Positions 1 through 9,165 of a stretch of DNA of 64,000 nt are shown piece after piece (positions within the stretch are counted from its first letter, which is position 1; the number at the start of each line of letters is the position of its first letter). The notes below the pieces were generated by a model. That model ran no database searches. It saw only the letters and a list, made by a program, of their open reading frames with translations, and was not told the origin of the DNA. Source of the stretch: Arbacia lixula (lineage: Eukaryota; Echinodermata; Echinoidea; Arbacioida; Arbaciidae); assembly GCA_963669155.1 (NCBI GenBank), contig OZ022578.1:6391999-6455998 (forward strand), given 5' to 3'. A program made the position numbers and the translations under genes.

Positions 1-102
1 TTTCGTCGCTGTGTAGGCTGTGTATCCTGCCTTTGTTGTGTGTGACAACTCATTCGGAAACCTTGAGATATGGCGTCTGTGAATCAATCAAACGATGACT
101 TA

Positions 103-1755
103 CAGTTGTGCTCAAAATTATTCATACCCTTGTTAATTTTTATGATTTTTTATTTTTGTGATGAAATGAATGCATTTTGTCAAGTGTGTATATCAGTTAT
201 ATGTGACCAACATGTGAAAGAATAACAACAATACACAATTCAAGAAATTCATCATTTCAGGGGTATTTTATTCATGGATTTTCAAAAAATGCCATGTTCA
301 AAATTATTCATACATAGCCTTTGTTTCTTATGACTGCTTCTAGACGGTTCTTGTACGTGTCCACAAGCTTCCTGCATGTCTTCTGGGGGATGTTGGCCCA
401 CTCTTCCTTGGCAAAAGCCTCAAGCTGGGACAGGTTGGTCGGTTTCCTAGCCAACACTCTGGTCTTCAAGTCTCGCCACAAGTTCTCAATTGGATTCAGG
501 TCAGGACTCTGACTTGGCCATTCGAGGACGTTGACATCATTGTCCATGAACCATTTCTTCACTACATTGGTGGTATGTTTTGGATCATTGTCCTGCTGGT
601 ACTTCCAATTAGGGCCAAGCTGGAGTTTCTCAGCGGATTCCTTCACGTTTTCATCAAGGATCGTGATGTAATCCTCCTTTCTCATGATTCCTTGGACCTT
701 GACGAGGTTGCCTGTGCCACTGGAAGAGAAGCATCCCCATAGCATTATGTTTCCACCACCATGCTTGACGGTGGGCACATTGTTCCTTGGAGTGTATGCT
801 TCTCCTTTTTTCCTCCAGACGTATTCAACATCCATATGGCCAAATAATTCCAACTTTGTCTCATCAGACCACAGGATGGTTGACCAAAAGCTGGAATCTT
901 GCTTTAGATGACCTTTAGCAAAGGCTAGGCGAGCCTCCAGATGCTTCTTCCTGAGCAGCGGGGTCTTCCGAGGCCTACGTCCATGGAGACCTCCTCTGTG
1001 CAAGACTCGCTCAATAGTGGACCGTGACACCTTCGTCCCTGCCTGGTCAAGCGTTCGAAGTAGGGCCTTGGTTGTGGTCCGGGGATTGTTGTTGACCTCT
1101 CGGCAGATTTTCCTGGCAAGTTTGGGGGACACCTTTCTCTTCCTGCCACGCCCACAGAGGTTTTTAACAGTATTGAACTTCTTGTGCTTGTTGATAATGC
1201 TCTGCACGGTTGCCACAGGAACATCATATTGCTTCGAAATGGCCTTATAACCCTTTCCTTCAATGTGGGCACGCACAAGGCGTTGCCGTAGGTCCTCACT
1301 GAGCTCCTTCTTCTTGGCCATGATGATCAGAAACTGAGAATGACCAGAACACGTTTCCTCTATTTAAAGTCTTATGGAAAGATGCTATGTGTTTGACAAT
1401 AGTTTAACATTTGGTCAACAAAAAAGGTATTTAATCCATTGGAACATCTTGAAATAACTATAGGACAAAGATTAACACATTCTCAGGAAAGGAAAACAAT
1501 GGATACTATGAAGAAAGAACATTTTTGTTGAGGTATTGTCAGGGGTATGAATAATTCTGAACATGAGGGAAAAATAACTTTTGGACTTATCTATTATTAT
1601 GCAAATGAAGTTTAGCCAACTCATATGTGGATTTGTGCATAGCAACAAGTAGACAAAAGATACACAGGAAGTACCAACATAATAGCTTTTACAAAGGAAG
1701 AATCTAACAAAGACTGTTATTTTCAATGGGGTATGAATAATTTTGAGGACAACTG
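103..1755 (-). mobile_element. Complete Tc1-like DNA transposon with IR/DR ends
   Basis: This is a 1653-bp element flanked by TA at 101-102 and 1756-1757, the usual Tc1/mariner target duplication. Outer inverted ends begin CAGTTGT and share a CTCAAAATTATTCATACC core (left 103-129, right 1728-1755). Related inner copies lie at 293-312 and 1545-1565, so each end has two direct repeats about 200 bp apart. That is the IR/DR arrangement described for Sleeping Beauty-like elements. The sequence between inner and outer repeats differs at the two ends. The element carries one intact transposase on the minus strand. Confidence 0.93.
308..1321 (-). CDS. Tc1-like transposase, intact (337 aa)
   Basis: It catalyses cut-and-paste movement of the element that contains it. 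The N-terminal half has the paired helix-turn-helix DNA-binding region (about residues 1-110), with a GRGRKRK basic stretch at 57-63 between the two subdomains. The catalytic domain has the DD34E triad: Asp153 in WSDETK, Asp244 in QQDNDPKHT and Glu279 in NPIENLW. A glycine-rich HGGGNIMLWG segment follows at 187-196. Length and triad spacing match full-length Tc1 enzymes, and I see no stop or frameshift. The stop codon at 308-310 lies inside the left inner direct repeat. The start ATG (1321) gives a normal Tc1 N terminus. An open frame suggests a young, possibly active copy; activity itself is inference. Confidence 0.95.
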   Translation of the reverse strand: MAKKKELSEDLRQRLVRAHIEGKGYKAISKQYDVPVATVQSIINKHKKFNTVKNLCGRGRKRKVSPKLARKICREVNNNPRTTTKALLRTLDQAGTKVSRSTIERVLHRGGLHGRRPRKTPLLRKKHLEARLAFAKGHLKQDSSFWSTILWSDETKLELFGHMDVEYVWRKKGEAYTPRNNVPTVKHGGGNIMLWGCFSSSGTGNLVKVQGIMRKEDYITILDENVKESAEKLQLGPNWKYQQDNDPKHTTNVVKKWFMDNDVNVLEWPSQSPDLNPIENLWRDLKTRVLARKPTNLSQLEAFAKEEWANIPQKTCRKLVDTYKNRLEAVIRNKGYV

Positions 1756-3316
1756 TATCTGTCTCTTTCCAAGTTATGACAGTAGAAGAAATTGACCAAT
1801 TGGTAAACGACATGGACAGCAAAGGGACAAAAAAAGTGCTGAAATTTGCTAAATGTAAGCTCATGGACTTTGCCAAATTCACTGGAACTGATTTGGAAGA
1901 AATCACCAAGGATACCACAGATTTGGACAAGTTTTTGACCAAATTCTACTCCTCAATAAGGAAGGACAATGGAGAATCGTACAAAACGAGGTCGCTACAA
2001 AACATTAGGTTCGGTGCTCGGAGATACTTTGTTGAGAACTATGGATTAGATATCAGTGATAGCAGCAAGTTTCCTCAAGCAAACCGTGTTTTCAAAGCAG
2101 TGAAAGTGAAGGCAAAGAAAGAAGGTAAAGGATCCGTTGTACACAAACCTGTGATTTCGTCAGACGACATGAGCAAGATCCAAGAGTCGCTAGACCTCTC
2201 CACCCCGAAAGGCCTTCAGGATCAGGTTTTCTTGGACGTTCTCACCTTTTACTGCAATCAAGGACGGGAGAACATTCGTGCGATGAAAGCTGAAGACTTT
2301 ACCATCAAAGTAGATGAATCCGGACGGAGATACGTACAAATCAATGAGAGACTTCCTAACCAAAAACAACCGTGAAAATGTCATCCAAGAAGCCGATGCT
2401 GGCTTGATGTTTGAAATGCCTAAACTGGGTGAAAGGTGTCCGGTAGCTACATTTGAAAAATACGTAGCGAAGTTGAACCCTCAAAACCCTTGGATGTGGC
2501 AAAGGCCAAAAGATGTTTCGAAGAAGGAGCTGGCGCAAGATTCTCCATGGATTGGCAACAAACTGAAAAATCTGTCACAAAAGGCCGGATGCAAGCTAAC
2601 GTACACCAATCATTGTCTCAGGGCAACCAGCATCACAACACACGATGCCTGTGGCTACGAGGCTCGAGATATCCAGAGTGTCAGTGGGCACAAATCTGCA
2701 GATCGCTGAAGCACTTTTCTAAAACAAGTCAAACAAAACTGAAAAAAATGTCTGAATCGTTGGCCACTTGCCTATACTCAGATGTCAACAAGGACAATAA
2801 CAAGAACCAGGAGCTTGGCGACCAGGAATCTACATGTAGGCCTAGTACTAGTAGTAGTAGCATGGCCATCACAGAATGCCCCTCCAGATCCAGTGCCATA
2901 GCAACGACGAGTGCGATATCCGGCAGGATAACATTGTTCTAACCCAAACGCAGTCGAGATCCTCGATCACGGTTAGGAGGGACACCAGTCACGTTCGTTC
3001 GGGGAGTGGAAACGTTTTCCACTTCCACGGATGTAATGTGACCATCAACAACTAGATCTAGGCAGTATAGCTGTCAAATCTGCTGTAAATAGCTGTAAAT
3101 GTGTTGAATTCTTGAGAGTTGAAACATTTTCGAGTTCATGTGTTGGATTTTAAACTTTGTAAACTGAAAGTTGGAATAGGCGTACATCCTACTCTGGACC
3201 GTTTTCAAACGGTAAGTGCAATTTCATTTTTTTTTTTAATATTTGATTTGGATCCCTTTCTTTCTCATATAAGGTGCTTATAATTGCGCTCGAAATTATT
3301 TAGCCATCTTATGAAA

Positions 3317-3443
3317 GGAATAACGCATTTTCCCGTCGTTGTTCAGCGAGTATGCAGTGCACTCGCGGTTTCTTCTTCGCATGCTCAGAAGAAACCTCGT
3401 GCACTGCATACTCGCTAATCAACTCTGCGCAATGCGTTATTCC
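3317..3443. repeat. Fold-back (MITE-like) hairpin, 127 bp
   Basis: The two halves are reverse complements. GGAATAACGCATT at the left pairs with AATGCGTTATTCC at the right, AGCGAGTATGCAGTGCAC pairs with GTGCACTGCATACTCGCT, and GGTTTCTTCT pairs with AGAAGAAACC near the centre. It has no coding capacity. It is probably a non-autonomous DNA element; no clear target duplication is seen. Confidence 0.8.
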
Positions 3444-3497
3444 TATAATAGTTACTGCTGAATATGGGCAACCAGCCGTAAATTGAACCTCATTCTA

Positions 3498-4429
3498 CAG
3501 TGTGTCCCAGAAAAAAGGAAACCAAGATTCTGTGTTATTTCTCTCGTTGACCGAAATATATCATTCACTATACATTATTAAAAAGTTTGGTTTTCCTTCT
3601 TTCATTTGATACCTAACATGACAGATATGAGCCACACGTCGAGCAACATGTGTTTAAATTGTCAAAATCAAGTTGCGCAGGCAAATGGTCAAGACTTGTT
3701 AGGAAGTATCAACGTAGTGCATAAAAGGGATTGTTCATTAGCATTTTTTTGTGTGTTCTTTGTTATACTTCCTTTACAAATTCTTTCATTGAGAGTGAAT
3801 CCGTCAGAAGCATGGGGTTTTTCACTTGCTTGCCTGACGATGCAGCTGACAAGAGAGCAAAGAGTGGTTCTTTTTACAGAATGGAATCGCACTGGAAGTC
3901 TGCAGCAAGTTGCTCAGGCTTTCATTATCGGTTTCCTGAGAGAAATGTACTTTCAAAATCAACAATCTGGAAAAATGTCTGAAAATAACAAAAATGAATG
4001 GGGGAAAATTGATTGAATGTTTAATTCAAGGAAATTACCATAGCATCCTTATGGAAATCAAAAAGAGAATGCATGAATTTCAAAGAAAAAAATGAATAAA
4101 AAACGAAACTTACAAAGAAATATCAATTGAAGACGGACCTTTTTAAAAAACAGACAATGAACTGAATATTACAAGATGAGAACACAAATTGAATAGCTGC
4201 AAAAGAGGAAATCTGCAATATTCATTATTCTGCGCAAAACGTTTCTGACATCAAGTAATTGTAATTGCTTGAAATCAGTCATGCGTGAATAATTCATCGT
4301 AAATTTGGTATCAAATGAAAGAAGACATTTTACTCTTGATATTGCTGTCATATTTATAATTAAATTATATTTTATGATTATGTTATCGACCTCCAAAAAC
4401 GGGTTTCCTTTTTTTTCTGGGACATACTG
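3498..4429 (+). mobile_element. Degenerate mariner-type element with 28-bp TIRs
   Basis: The ends are inverted repeats beginning CAGTGTGTCCCAGAAAA (left) and CAGTATGTCCCAGAAAA (right, read inward), continuing into GGAAACC. TA dinucleotides flank both ends (3496-3497 and 4430-4431). At 932 bp it is too short for a complete transposase; only remnants of the N-terminal helix-turn-helix are readable. Confidence 0.8.
3840..4016 (+). pseudogene. Mariner-type transposase N-terminal remnant (DUF4817-like)
   Basis: Frame 1 reads MQLTREQRVVLFTEWNRTGS and continues to about 3920, the start of the helix-turn-helix domain found in some mariner-like transposases. The continuation YRFPERNVLSKSTIWKNV appears in another frame (about 3922-3982), and a third piece KNNKNEWGKID returns to the first frame. 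The domain is therefore broken by two frameshifts and then lost. Assignment rests on the R-F-P then S-K-S-T-I-W pattern I associate with this family. Confidence 0.55.
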
Positions 4430-4566
4430 TATACGTTTGAATTTTATGTGATTTTTATACGGAAATAAAACCAAACTAAACCAAAACCTAATACAATGCT
4501 GATTAAGGAGACACATCAGTAACCAACCAGAAAACAAAGGCGCCAGAAAACGTTATATGACGTGAT

Positions 4567-4798
4567 GTGTCTCGATTTGAAATTCCAGAAAGTAGCAATG
4601 ATGGACCTGTGGGGAAAAAAAGGCGAGAGTCATCTCCCAAGAAATCCAAAGAGATGTCAAGCAAGGCACGTCCACGAACATGCGAGCAGACGTCCACAGG
4701 CTGTACTTCAACTGACTCGGCAGGGGCGAAGAATGAGAATCCGAGGGCCGCTCGTGCTAAGCGCGGGGTTGGCGGACTAGCCAATGACTCTCTCCCAA
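4567..4798 (+). CDS. Candidate basic, Ser/Lys-rich exon (copy 1)
   Basis: The open segment has a strongly basic nuclear-localisation-like stretch, KKRRESSPKKSK, and an A/K/R-rich end. It is followed by a donor consensus AA|GTAAGTG at 4799. No acceptor with a good pyrimidine tract is obvious upstream, so use as an exon is uncertain. I do not recognise the product. Confidence 0.3.
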
Positions 4799-5107
4799 GT
4801 AAGTGAACCCATCATGAGGTCTGAAACTGTGTTCATAAACTTTCTTAAGTTTCTACACGTGTGTCTATGCACATTTTGAAACCCCTTTCTATACACGATT
4901 CTGTGATCCTGCATGTACCATTACTCTTAAATATGTGATTCTAGCTCAAAATACGCGTTTCAATACGAGGCTAATTACGTATCAGAACGAAACAAAACAA
5001 AACGAGATCACGCTTATCAACTTCAAAGATAAGCCTGAATCACGTTTGAAAACCTGAAAGTAACGTGCCAGAAAACAAAGGGGGCAGAAAACGTTTTGTG
5101 ACGTGAT

Positions 5108-5339
5108 GTGTCTCGATTTGAAATTCCAGAAAGTAGCAATGATGGACCTGTGGGGAAAAAAAGGCGAGAGTCATCTCCTAAGAAATCCAAAGAGATGTCA
5201 AGCAAGGCACGTCCACGAACATGCAAGCAGACGTCCACAGGCTGTACTTCAACTGACTCGGCAGGGGCGGATAATGAGAATCCGAGGGCCGCTCGTGCTA
5301 AGCGCGGGGTTGGCGGACTAGCCAATGACTCCCTCCCAA
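5108..5339 (+). CDS. Candidate basic, Ser/Lys-rich exon (copy 2)
   Basis: This is the second copy of the exon-like segment, 541 bp downstream. Only a few residue changes separate them (E to K in the CEQTS region, K to D in GAKNEN). Frame, basic stretch and donor (GTAAGTG at 5340) are all preserved. Preserved frame in both copies is weak support for coding, because the duplication may simply be recent. Confidence 0.3.
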
Positions 5340-5767
5340 GTAAGTGAACCCATCATGAGGTCTGAAACTGTGTTCATAAACTTTCTTAAGTTTCTACACG
5401 TGTGTCTATGCACATTTTGAAACCCCTTTCTATACATGATTCTGTGATCCTGCATGTACCATTACTCTTAAATACGTGATTCTAGCTCAAAATACGCGTT
5501 TCAATACAAGGCTAATTACGTATCAAAACAAAACAAAACAAAACGAGATCACGCTTATCAACTTCAAAGATAAGCCTGAATCACGTTTGAAAACCTGAAA
5601 GTAACCTGCCAGAAAACAAAGGGGGCAGAAAACGTTTTATGATGTGATGTGTCTCGATTTGAAATTCCAGAAAGCAGCAATGATGGAACTGGGGGAAAAA
5701 AGAAAGAGTCCACAGGGAAGGCTGTACTTCGACAGACTCGGCAGGGGGCGAAGAATGAGGTATGAAC

Positions 5768-6425
5768 GGTGTTACCTAGTCAAGCCAAGGGGGCAGAGTA
5801 TGAGATACGAAGGGTGTTACCCAGTCAAGCCAAGGGGGCGGAGAATGAGATACGAAGGGAGTTACCCAGTCAAGCCAAGGGGGCGGAGAATGAGATACGA
5901 AGGGTGTTACCCAGTCAAGCCAAGGGGACGGAGAATGAGATACGAAGTGTATTACCCAGTCAAGCCAAGGGGGCGGAGAATGAGATACGAAGGGTTTTGT
6001 CCAGTCAAGCCAAGGGGGCGGAGAATGAGATACGAAGTGTATTGTCCAGTCAAGCCAAGGGGACGGAGAATGAGATACGAAGGGTATTGTCCAGTCAAGG
6101 CGAGGAGGCGGAGAATGAGATACGAAGGGTATTGTCCAGTCAAGCCGAGGAGGCGGAGAATGAGATATGAAGGGTTTTGTCCAGTCAAGCCAAGGGGCTG
6201 GAGAATGAGATACGAAGGGTATTGTCCAGTCAAGCCAAGGGGGCGGAGAATGAGATACGAAGGGTTTTACTCAGTCAAGCCAAGGGGGCGGAGAATGAGA
6301 TAGAAGGGTATTACTAAGTCAAGCCAAGGGTGCGGAGAATGAGATAGAAGGGTATTGTCCAGTCAAGCCAAGGGGGCGGAGAATGAGATATGAAGGGTAT
6401 TGTCCAGTCAAGCCAAGGGGTTAAA
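5768..6425 (+). repeat. 45-bp minisatellite, about 14 copies
   Basis: The unit has the core GTCAAGCCAAGGGGGCGGAG followed by AATGAGATACGAAGGG, with a 45-bp period measured between successive CCAGTCAAGCC blocks. The period is a multiple of three, so several frames stay open. One reads 15-residue blocks of VKPRGRRMRYEGYCP type, another SQAKGAENEIRRVLP type. The unit resembles the end of the upstream exon-like repeat (GGGGCGAAGAATGAGAATCCGAGG). Translation is not supported. Confidence 0.9.
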
Positions 6426-6574
6426 CGGTGCTCACTTAATCAGAACAATGGGTCAAGTGTCGAGATAGGTGCATCGAGAGAAGGATGATAAACAATGAAA
6501 GGACATCAAATATATTCGTCAAAAATTCATAGGACAGAATCCCAAAACCTGAGTCATATCGATATTTTCAGAAA

Positions 6575-7549
6575 CCGGTGTTCGATGGCTTTGCGCCGAT
6601 CGAACATCGATGCATCGATACATGACGTCACCCAGCCACTGCCAAGAGCCAATTTATGAATGAAAATATAGTAAGCATACGCAGTGCAATCCTTCCATTT
6701 CCCCACATAAACAAGCATGCAATTCTCTATCACCTCGTACCAAAATTGACCTAGAATTTCACTTTCCTATATTTTATATGAATTATGATAGGTAACCTCG
6801 GAGAATCTATTTTCTCACCGATACTGCACATGTAAGCGAATTTCGATTACTTCTTGTTTTTCCGTCAAAATCTTACAAATTAGCGTCAATATGGCATCGT
6901 ATACATGTATGTAGGTTGGAATCTGGAGAGTCTATTGCATGCAACGGGCAGAAAGTCAATCAGCTTCCGGGTTGCGATTTTTTTTTTTTCGTAACCCTAA
7001 TGCGTCGAAAAATCGCTTCCGGGTTTCGGACAACGTGACTGGATATTGTATCACTGTTTTGGCGACCACATGGTTATGACGTGATCTACGCGATGCACCA
7101 ATCAGTGGTCTCCGAATCGCTGTACGGAGACGCGCTAGCTCTATTAGTCTGTACGTCGGCAGCGTGTATGCAAATGAGCCTTACGCACGATTGCCACTGT
7201 ATTTCCGGGTTTTCACAACACACGATGCTATCCGTTGTACAAAGTCTATGGACAATTGTTTGTTGTGGCGTTGCGCTGTAGTAGTGAACGAATCAAATCC
7301 AAGTAGTATGTAGTAGCTGCTTGATCATCGAGCGACCTGTTCATTCTCTTGATGCGTTACCTGCAAAACTCACAAAAGAGAGTAGGAACCAAGTAAGCAA
7401 ATTAAAATTGTGAAAATATGAAGATAAATTGTGTATAACAGGACTATCAAACAAAAGATTTTGTGTTTTCTAGTCAATTTGGTAATTTCGTCGATGCATC
7501 GAATTCATCAAAACGAAATCGGAGTTCGACTTCTTCGATCGAACACCGG
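6575..7549. mobile_element. Unclassified DNA element with CCGGTGTTCGAT termini
   Basis: CCGGTGTTCGAT at 6575-6586 is repeated in inverse as ATCGAACACCGG at 7538-7549. Further in, ATCGATGCATCGA occurs near both ends (about 6607 and 7491). No transposase ORF is visible in the 975 bp, so it would be non-autonomous. I see no convincing target-site duplication and cannot name the superfamily. Confidence 0.6.
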
Positions 7550-7579
7550 CTTAATAATCGATTCGACTCAGGCCTAAAA

Positions 7580-7785
7580 ATTACCCTTATGACTTTTTAA
7601 ATGTGACATCTTGGCCTTTAAAATGTGCCCACTCATGCATGGCTAATTGGATTAATGTGATTTTTCACAAATAAATTAGTCAATAAGTTAAGGAACAATC
7701 ATGCCAAATTATTTTCTCCAAAACATCTTAGATAAAAAGGAATGTTATTTTGCTTAAGGGGGACTTACTTTTTGGTGTGTGTTTA
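7580..7785 (+). repeat. Dispersed repeat, half copy of the 43385-44066 element
   Basis: This block shares CCCACTCATGCATG, TTAAGGAACAATC and a G-run/CTTACTTTTT end with 43858-44066. It ends in GTGTTTA, the same terminus as that element. The match stops seven bases before the ATG at 7793. Confidence 0.7.
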
Positions 7786-7792
7786 GTTTCAG

Positions 7793-8119
7793 ATGGAGAC
7801 AATAGACGAGTTCAAGAGGATGGGACGATGGAATATATCATCGCCACAGATCAGAGCAATGAAGGCAAGGGTGATGGAAAGAAAGCTGGATGACAAAGGC
7901 GATATAATTATCGCACTAGCTGATCGCACAGGATGTCTAAAGTCCATCTGCTACAATAAGCAACTCTATCACAATTTGAAGGGGACATTGCTTATCAAGG
8001 ATTATTATGGAAGACATGTTCTTTTAATGAACGATAAAACAACTGTATCGATTGAAAAACATATAAAGATCCCCCATGAAATTAAACCTGAAGCTAATAA
8101 AATTATTACAAACCACTGA
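7793..8119 (+). CDS. Candidate terminal exon, OB-fold-like protein (108 codons)
   Basis: The segment starts right after an acceptor-like TTTAGTTTCAG and runs to a stop at 8117-8119. The sequence reads as alternating beta strands: MKARVMERKLDDKGDIII, then ALADRTGCLKSICYN, then GTLLIKDYYGRHVLLMND, then a TTVSIEKHIKIP end. This resembles the order of a nucleic-acid-binding OB fold (RPA-like), but I do not recognise an exact family. It could be the last exon of a gene that includes the basic exon-like repeats upstream. AATAAA is present near 8400. It could also be a short independent gene. Confidence 0.45.
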   Translation: METIDEFKRMGRWNISSPQIRAMKARVMERKLDDKGDIIIALADRTGCLKSICYNKQLYHNLKGTLLIKDYYGRHVLLMNDKTTVSIEKHIKIPHEIKPEANKIITNH

Positions 8120-8149
8120 AAAGTCCACTTACAAATTACCATGTATTAT

Positions 8150-8175
8150 CCTCGCATATATATATATATGCGAGG
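8150..8175. repeat. Perfect 26-bp palindrome
   Basis: CCTCGCATATATA followed by its exact reverse complement. Partly paired flanks (ATTACC on the left, GGTAAT on the right) extend the hairpin. It lies about 30 bp after the stop of the OB-fold-like exon and could be a 3' UTR stem or a small TA-rich fold-back. Confidence 0.85.
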
Positions 8176-8744
8176 GTAATGGTAATTTGAATCATTCGTG
8201 TACATCATTTTAATGGAATTATTGTAAAATGTAAGTTGCCGAGTTTCCAGATATCCTTCTTCACTACAGCGATCCGGCGATCATTAAAACATACCTCACT
8301 TTTCTTCTCTTAATTCTCAAATATTTAGGCTTCTAATTTTCATCAATCCATTTGAGATTTGTAAATTCACATGCAATTTAGCCTTTTGGCTACAACTTCG
8401 AATAAAACAAATAAAAAAATTGAGAGCGGAGTTTGCCTATCACTGTAGCTCCTGTCTGGCATATTCCATAGTACGTGGCCACAATAATGCATAATTTTGT
8501 TGTATAAATCATAAGAAGTGAAGATATATTGATGTGTTGCAAACCATTTATTCATTGCCGAAAAATGGCCACAATGTGCAGTATCTGTAACTCTTTGCGA
8601 AATGTTTAAAACGGATTTTTTTTTTTTGTATCTGTATAAAAGAGTGTAAAGTTAAGTTTGATATTGTACCTTCATGTGTAATGCTTTATGATCCAAATTA
8701 TTTAATCTTGAATTTTAAATTCCGTCTGTGCAGTGTCATGGGCG
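8176..8744. other. No gene seen
   Basis: AT-rich sequence with AATAAA-type hexamers near 8400 and 8413 that could serve the exon ending at 8119. The small open frames here have no recognisable content. Confidence 0.6.
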
Positions 8745-9165
8745 GAAATCCCGGGGGGGACGGGGGGGGGGGTCGTGTCCCCCCCACCATTTCGAAGAGG
8801 GGGGACACAATAGGAAATGTCCCCCCCCCCCCCACTATTTTCGCTTGTGTACAAAAATTTTAAGAAAAACGTCATAACCCCCCCCCCCCCCCACCATGTC
8901 GAAAGGGGGGGACACAATATGAAATGTCCCCCCCCCCCCCACACTATTTTCGGTCGTGTACCCCCACGAGACTGGGCGGATTGGGGGATTAAATTTTTTT
9001 CGAAAAAACGTCATAACCCTCCCCCCCCCACTGAGAGCATTTTCAGAGACTGGGCGGGATTAAAAAAAATGAAGGAAAAAAAAACACCTCCCCAAAATCC
9101 CATCACTACCCCCCATCCCCCCACCCCTGCCCCCCCCCCCCCCCCCTCTCTCAATACACTCTCAA
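8745..9165. repeat. Tandem blocks with long C and G homopolymers
   Basis: The block CACCAT(T/G)TCGAA followed by a G run, GACACAAT, then a C run occurs at about 8783 and 8892 (period about 109 bp). A degenerate third part carries GTCATAACCC and GACTGGGCGG. C runs reach 14-18 bases. The apparent proline- and glycine-rich frames on both strands come from the homopolymers. Both strands have several G-quadruplex-capable runs. Confidence 0.85.

Larger units (their letters stand above)
70..3055 (+). pseudogene. Crypton-type tyrosine recombinase (KIAA1958-like), interrupted by Tc1
   Basis: This is an intronless coding remnant related to Crypton/KIAA1958-like tyrosine recombinases. The N-terminal helical DNA-binding part is at about 1758-2110, and the catalytic part carries GREN (near 2267), HCLR (near 2612) and GHKS (near 2688). 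The ATG at 70 opens eleven codons. The Tc1 element at 103-1755 then splits codon 11 (TTA), and the frame resumes correctly at 1758 once the element and one TA copy are ignored. Downstream the frame shifts near 2350, near 2697 and again near 2930. The last segment ends at TAG 3053-3055 with a tail of F-H-F-H-G-C-N-V-T-I-N-N type, as I recall for this family. The expected catalytic tyrosine appears as Phe in KHFSK. It is therefore a dead copy. Family assignment is from motif recognition; a host-domesticated gene is less likely given the lesions. Confidence 0.75.
4520..5760 (+). repeat. 541-bp tandem repeat carrying an exon-like ORF (two full copies plus a partial third)
   Basis: The marker GATGTGTCTCGATTTG occurs at 4564, 5105 and 5646, giving two identical periods of 541 bp. 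The first two copies are nearly identical from about 4520 to 5608. The third diverges after about 110 bp and runs into the 45-bp minisatellite. Each full copy holds a 78-79 codon open segment followed by a good splice donor (GTAAGTG), so this may be a duplicated exon with its intron. Confidence 0.85.

Noticed and set aside
321..1299. Open frames on both strands overlapping the transposase (321-512, 684-911, 925-1299, 1017-1250)
   Set aside because: They are shadows of the intact Tc1 transposase with no domain content.
3260..3300. TTGCGCTCGAAATTATTTA resembles the Tc1 end GTGCTCAAAATTATTCA
   Set aside because: Short partial match with no partner end or TA-flanked structure; could be chance or an old relic.
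5644..6303. 219-codon frame of VKPRGRRMRYEG repeats
   Set aside because: Arises because the 45-bp unit is divisible by three; three frames including the minus strand are open. No start context or splice support.
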